Of a DNA stretch of 24,354 nt, positions 21,075 to 24,354 are shown piece by piece; the stretch's first letter is position 1, and each line of letters begins with the position of its first letter. Under the pieces are notes generated by a model. That model was not told where the DNA came from. It saw only the letters and a program-made list of their open reading frames with translations, and made no database searches. Source of the DNA: Propionibacterium sp. (GTDB taxonomy: Bacteria > Actinomycetota > Actinomycetes > Propionibacteriales > Propionibacteriaceae); the NCBI GenBank assembly GCA_012719335.1, contig JAAYAO010000054.1:1-24354 (forward strand), in the 5' to 3' direction. The translations under genes were made by a program, and so were the position numbers.

Positions 21075-21460
21075 CGGGGTACACCTCCGGGTCGCAGGGC
21101 CCACAACAACTTGGCCTCGTCGTTGGCCAACTCGGCCAGGGCCCGTTGCCGGTCCTCGGCGTACATCACGTGCACGTACAACCGCGACCCGGCGTGCCCG
21201 TGATGTGGGTCGGCGCCGTGGGCGTGCGGGGCATCGCGCACCGCGAGCATCAAGGTGCCGGGGGTGAGGCTGATCAGAATCGTGAACAGTGCCACCTCGA
21301 GGTCGCTGTCGCACATCGTGCGGTAGGCCACGATCACCGGGGACGACTGCTGCCGCCGGGTCAGCACGTCCTTGACCACGGCCAGGTTGGTGGCCAGCAG
21401 TCGCCCGGCGAACCAGAACAGGAAGCCGATGATCCGCAACGGCCAGGTGAGCCATTTCAT
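21071..21460 (-). CDS. mrpE: Na+/H+ antiporter subunit E (MnhE/MrpE), short form with His-rich loop
   Basis: The 129-residue product matches the MrpE core: RLLATNLAVVKDVLTRR, SPVIVAYRTMCDSDLEVALFTILISLTPGTLMLAVRD, then RLYVHVMYAEDRQRALAEL. Ordinary MrpE has about 155-170 residues, so the first one or two helices are missing here; no upstream in-frame start was found that would restore them without running into mrpD. Between the core strand and RLYVHV lies an insert with five histidines in eleven residues (79-89, HAHGADPHHGH), a possible metal-binding loop. ATG 21460 overlaps mrpD by 4 bp. Confidence 0.88.
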   Translation of the reverse strand: MKWLTWPLRIIGFLFWFAGRLLATNLAVVKDVLTRRQQSSPVIVAYRTMCDSDLEVALFTILISLTPGTLMLAVRDAPHAHGADPHHGHAGSRLYVHVMYAEDRQRALAELANDEAKLLWALRPGGVPR

Positions 21461-22938
21461 GCCCCGATCACCGCCTGTACGTAGCCGGTCGGATCGGCCA
21501 ACCCGGCCGCCGCCACCCGGCACAGCGCCAGCAGCGGTTCGGCGCCCACCCCCAGCAGCACCGTCACCGCGGCCAACGCGACCGAGGGCAGCGCCAGGCC
21601 GGTACGGATGCGTCCGGTGTCGGGTTCGGCCGAGCGGGGTTCACCCAGGAACATCGCTCCCCAGATCTTCAGCATAGACAGAATCGTGAAGATGCTCACC
21701 ACGATCGCGATCACCGCGACCGCGAGCCGGTCGGCCTCCAGAGCGGCGATGATCAGGGTCAGTTTCGCGACGAACCCGGAGAACGGCGGAATACCGGCCA
21801 GCGACAGGGCGGCCACGAAGAAGGCCACCGACGGCAGCGGGTCGCGCCGGGCCAGCCCGGCGACCTCACCGAGCCGGTGGCGACCGTGGACGAGTTCGAC
21901 CGCCCCGATGGACAGGAAGAGGGAGGCCTTCACGAACATGTGGTGCAGCAGGTAGAAGATGCCCGCGGCCAACCCCAACGGGGTGAACAGGGCCAGCCCC
22001 ATCAGGATGTAACCGATCTGGCTGATCATGTGGAAGTACAGGATGCCGCGGGCGTCCTGCTGCCCGATCGCGCCGAGGACGCCGAAGACCATCGTCAGGG
22101 CGAACACCGCCACCCCGACCAGCAGGAACCGTTGGTCACCGTCGAACACCACTGCGTACAACCGGAACAGGGCGAACACCCCCACCTTGGTGTGCAGCCC
22201 GGAGAACAGGGCGGTGACCGCCGGCGCCATGAACGGGTAGGTGCGCGGCAACCAGCCGTGCACGGGAAAGACCGCGGCCTTGATGCCCAGGGCCAACACC
22301 ACCACGGCACACGCGATCGCGGCCTCGGTGGATTCGCCGGCCGCTCCGGCCAGCGCCCCCAGGTTCACCCGGCCGGTGACCCCGTACACCAGGCCGATTC
22401 CGGCCAGTAGCAGGGTCGAGGCGAGCAGGTTCACCGTGACGTAGATGCGCGAGGAGGTGACCTGCATCAGCTGGCCGCGGCCGCGTTTGCCCATCACCAA
22501 CAGGGCGTAGGACGGCAGCAGCATCACCTCGATGAACACGAACAGGTTGAACAGGTCGGCGGTCAACAGGGCGCCGTTCACCCCGCCGACCAGAATCATC
22601 ACCATCGGCGCGAAATAGGCGTGCCGGGCGTGCCCGGAGGCGACCGCGAACCAGCAGGTGACCAGGGCCAGCAGGCCGGTCGCGGTGACCATCAGGGCCC
22701 CGAACAGGTCCGCGGCGAAGGTGATCGACAGGGGCGGGCCCCACCCACCGACGGCATGGGCCAGCACCGAGCCGTCGCCCACGGTGACCACCAGCAGCGC
22801 CGCGGCCACCACATTGACCGCCAGCAGACCGAGCAGCAGTCCGGCTCCGAGACGCCGGTACCGGTTCAGGGTGATCAGCACCCCGCCGGCCACGATCGGC
22901 ACGGCGGCGTACAGGGGCAGGACGAGGGCCGGGATCAT
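21457..22938 (-). CDS. mrpD: Na+/H+ antiporter subunit D (MnhD/MrpD)
   Basis: A 493-residue polytopic membrane protein, homologous to the proton-pumping NuoM/NuoN subunits of complex I, with about 14 helices. Key features are the helix-5 glutamate in NLFVFIEVMLLPSYALLVMG, the lysine-bearing helix ALGIKAAVFPVHGWLPRTYPFMAPAVTALFSGLHTKVGVFALFR, and GILYFHMISQIGYILMGLALFTPLGLAAGIFYLLHHMFVKASLFL. Together with subunit A it carries ion and proton passage. ATG 22938 overlaps mrpC by 4 bp. The length is normal. Confidence 0.95.
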   Translation of the reverse strand: MIPALVLPLYAAVPIVAGGVLITLNRYRRLGAGLLLGLLAVNVVAAALLVVTVGDGSVLAHAVGGWGPPLSITFAADLFGALMVTATGLLALVTCWFAVASGHARHAYFAPMVMILVGGVNGALLTADLFNLFVFIEVMLLPSYALLVMGKRGRGQLMQVTSSRIYVTVNLLASTLLLAGIGLVYGVTGRVNLGALAGAAGESTEAAIACAVVVLALGIKAAVFPVHGWLPRTYPFMAPAVTALFSGLHTKVGVFALFRLYAVVFDGDQRFLLVGVAVFALTMVFGVLGAIGQQDARGILYFHMISQIGYILMGLALFTPLGLAAGIFYLLHHMFVKASLFLSIGAVELVHGRHRLGEVAGLARRDPLPSVAFFVAALSLAGIPPFSGFVAKLTLIIAALEADRLAVAVIAIVVSIFTILSMLKIWGAMFLGEPRSAEPDTGRIRTGLALPSVALAAVTVLLGVGAEPLLALCRVAAAGLADPTGYVQAVIGA

Positions 22939-23417
22939 CGGCGCGGCCCCTCGTCGGCGGTATCGGTGTCGTCGCGGTCGTCGGCCCAGTCGAGGTAGGG
23001 GTGCGGGTGGGTCGGTTCGGGCCCGCCGGGTACGCGGGGGGCCGGCACCGCCTCCTCGACGTCGGCGGGTTCGATCAGGTGTGGTGTTTCGAGTTCGCGT
23101 CCCTCGAGTTCGATCAGGGTGTCGTCGTCCCCCTCACCGGTGATGGCCAACACCAGCAACAGCACGGTGATCGCGAAGGCGATCACGATCGCGGTGAGCA
23201 CGAAGGCCTGCGGCAACGGGTCGGCGACCAGGTGCGGGTCCAGGTCCGCACCCAGGGCGGCGCCGCGCCGGTCGATGCCGCCGGCGGTGATGATCAGCAG
23301 GTTCACCCCGTGGCTGAGCAGGATGAACCCGACGATCACCCGCATCAGGCCGCGGCGCAGGATCATTGCGACCCCACCGCCGACCAGGATGCCGACCCCG
23401 ATCGCCACCAGACTCAT
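22935..23417 (-). CDS. mrpC: Na+/H+ antiporter subunit C (MnhC/MrpC) with acidic C-terminal tail
   Basis: Residues 1-93 are a NuoK-like three-helix subunit: IGVGILVGGGVAMILRRGLMRVIVGFILLSHGVNLLIIT with the conserved GxxLLxxxxNL stretch, then DPLPQAFVLTAIVIAFAITVLLLVLA, all usual for MrpC. The rest (94-160) is an acidic, proline-rich soluble tail (GEGDDDTLIELEGRELE, then many Asp/Glu), giving 160 residues against roughly 110-125 for common homologues. ATG 23417 overlaps the mrpAB stop by 4 bp. Confidence 0.93.
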   Translation of the reverse strand: MSLVAIGVGILVGGGVAMILRRGLMRVIVGFILLSHGVNLLIITAGGIDRRGAALGADLDPHLVADPLPQAFVLTAIVIAFAITVLLLVLAITGEGDDDTLIELEGRELETPHLIEPADVEEAVPAPRVPGGPEPTHPHPYLDWADDRDDTDTADEGPRR

Positions 23418-24354
23418 TCCCGCCCCCGCTCGTCGGCGGGACGGGGTGCGTAGCCCCGGGCCCGGACGGTGCCGGGTCGGCGCAGCGGGGGAGCCGAATC
23501 GTCCACCCCGAGCTTGCTGATCGCGGCCAGCATCACCCCGATCACGTTGAGGTACACGCCCAGATCGAAGATCAGCGCGGTGCTGAGCTTGAAGGGGCCG
23601 AGCTCGGTGGTCAGCGGGCGCAGGAAGGAACCGTCGACGAAGCCCAACAGGCCGGAGATGACCGCGACGATGATGCCGGCGGCGATTAACCCGACATAGG
23701 GCAGCCGCAGCTCCTTGACCCGGTTGGACGACGCCGACAGGTACAGCAGGGCGAGTGCGGTGCTGCCGATCAGGGCGGCGATGAAGCCACCGCCGGGGGC
23801 GCTGTGGCCGCGCAGGTAGTAGAAGAGGCTGAAGGCGAGCAGCACCGGCACCAGGAAACGGGTGGTGGTGCGCAACGGCAACGCGTTCTCGTGGGCATCA
23901 CGGATGGCGCTGTCGGGTTCCACCGTGATCGGGCTGGGACGCAGCGGCAGCAGCCCGCGGGCGTTCAGCGCGGCCATCACCGCGATGCCGGTGACGCCCA
24001 GTACGACGGCCTCCCCGAAGGTGTCCAGGGCCCGGAAGTCGACCAGGATCACGTTGACCAGGTTGGTGCCGCCGGTCAGTTCGTAGCTGCGCTCCAGCAG
24101 ATCGCGGCCCACCCCGGAGATCTCCCGCCGTCCGGTGAGGGCCACCGTGGCGAGTGTCGCGCACAGCCCGACCGTCACCCCGACGATGCCGGCGAAGATG
24201 TTGCGGCCCCGGCCGGTGACGTGGAAGGTGCGCGGCAGCCGGCTGAGCAGCAGCACCATGATCACCACGGTGAGGATCTCGACCAGCAATTGGGTGAGGG
24301 CCACATCGGGGGCGCCCAGGGCGTAGAACCACAGTGCCACCGCGAAACCGGCCA
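23414..24354 (-). CDS. mrpA: Fused Na+/H+ antiporter subunit A/B (MrpAB), N-terminus cut by window edge
   Basis: The visible 312 residues are the C-terminal part of the large MrpA subunit fused to the MrpB domain. AGFAVALWFYALGAPDVALTQLLVEILTVVIMVLLL is the helix motif of late MrpA (GAPDxALTQLLVE), and LVDFRALDTFGEAVVLGVTGIAVMAAL is the linking segment. RFLVPVLLAFSLFYYLRGHSAPGGGFIAALI opens the MnhB domain (GHxxPGGGF signature). The reading frame is open to position 24354, with the start far outside. First gene seen of the A(B)CDEFG operon. Fusion of A and B is common in actinobacteria. The complex exports Na+ for H+ across the membrane. Confidence 0.93.
   Translation of the reverse strand, partial: AGFAVALWFYALGAPDVALTQLLVEILTVVIMVLLLSRLPRTFHVTGRGRNIFAGIVGVTVGLCATLATVALTGRREISGVGRDLLERSYELTGGTNLVNVILVDFRALDTFGEAVVLGVTGIAVMAALNARGLLPLRPSPITVEPDSAIRDAHENALPLRTTTRFLVPVLLAFSLFYYLRGHSAPGGGFIAALIGSTALALLYLSASSNRVKELRLPYVGLIAAGIIVAVISGLLGFVDGSFLRPLTTELGPFKLSTALIFDLGVYLNVIGVMLAAISKLGVDDSAPPLRRPGTVRARGYAPRPADERGRE

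Noticed and set aside
20818..21084. Long mrpG frame starting at 21084
   Set aside because: Covers mrpF in another frame; ATG 20817 gives the normal MrpG N-terminus and the usual TGATG coupling.
1..24354. CRISPR arrays, insertion sequences, integrases, phage genes, rRNA or tRNA
   Set aside because: None seen on either strand; all major open frames are accounted for by the listed genes.

Overview
The window comes from a high-GC Gram-positive (Actinomycetota) chromosome. G/C dominates third codon positions, GTG starts are common, genes are tightly packed with many 4-bp GTGA/ATGA overlaps, and several gene neighbourhoods are typical of that phylum. A type II fatty-acid synthase cluster of the Streptomyces kind (fabD-fabH-acpP-fabF, with no kasA/kasB pair) points to a lineage without mycolic acids. 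Propionibacteriales is my best guess, but nothing here proves it.

Layout. (1) 1-8295, minus strand: an old-yellow-enzyme/Fe-S/FAD reductase, a PucR-type regulator (FasR-like), then fabD, fabH, acpP, fabF and an acyl-CoA carboxylase beta subunit (accD) that runs off the left edge. Together these make malonyl-CoA, transfer it to ACP and start and extend fatty acids. (2) 8406-9422, plus: a stand-alone HhH+PHP protein, closed by a strong hairpin shared with the convergent aceE. (3) 9487-12240, minus: aceE, the homodimeric pyruvate dehydrogenase E1 that supplies acetyl-CoA. It is divergent from a DUF3052 gene and an AhpE-type peroxiredoxin, which are followed by a 742-residue phosphofructokinase and a Cof-type HAD phosphatase (12397-16389, plus). 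(4) 16390-17298: a small membrane-anchored protein on the minus strand, bracketed by two diverged copies of a 73-bp palindromic repeat. (5) 17299-20396, plus: a four-gene quaternary-amine/compatible-solute ABC importer. (6) 20389-24354, minus: an Mrp-type Na+/H+ antiporter operon (AB fusion, C, D, E, F, G), cut by the right edge. It meets the importer tail to tail with an 8-bp overlap.

The block ahpE - DUF3052 - aceE - PucR regulator - fabD ... accD matches the order I recall in Mycobacterium tuberculosis (Rv2238c to Rv2247), so regions 1-3 look like ancient core synteny with a reductase and a PHP gene inserted. Regions 5 and 6 together make an osmotic/salt-stress block.

Three points stand out. 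FabD carries a C-terminal biotin-carboxyl-carrier-like domain whose biotin lysine position is arginine. The phosphofructokinase is a tandem, eukaryotic-type enzyme with a degenerate C-terminal half. A 73-bp repeat with 12-bp terminal inverted repeats flanks the small unrecognised gene. Candidate operators lie upstream of fabD and between the reductase and PHP genes. No tRNA, rRNA, CRISPR array, insertion sequence or phage gene was seen, and no gene-free stretch exceeds 300 bases.
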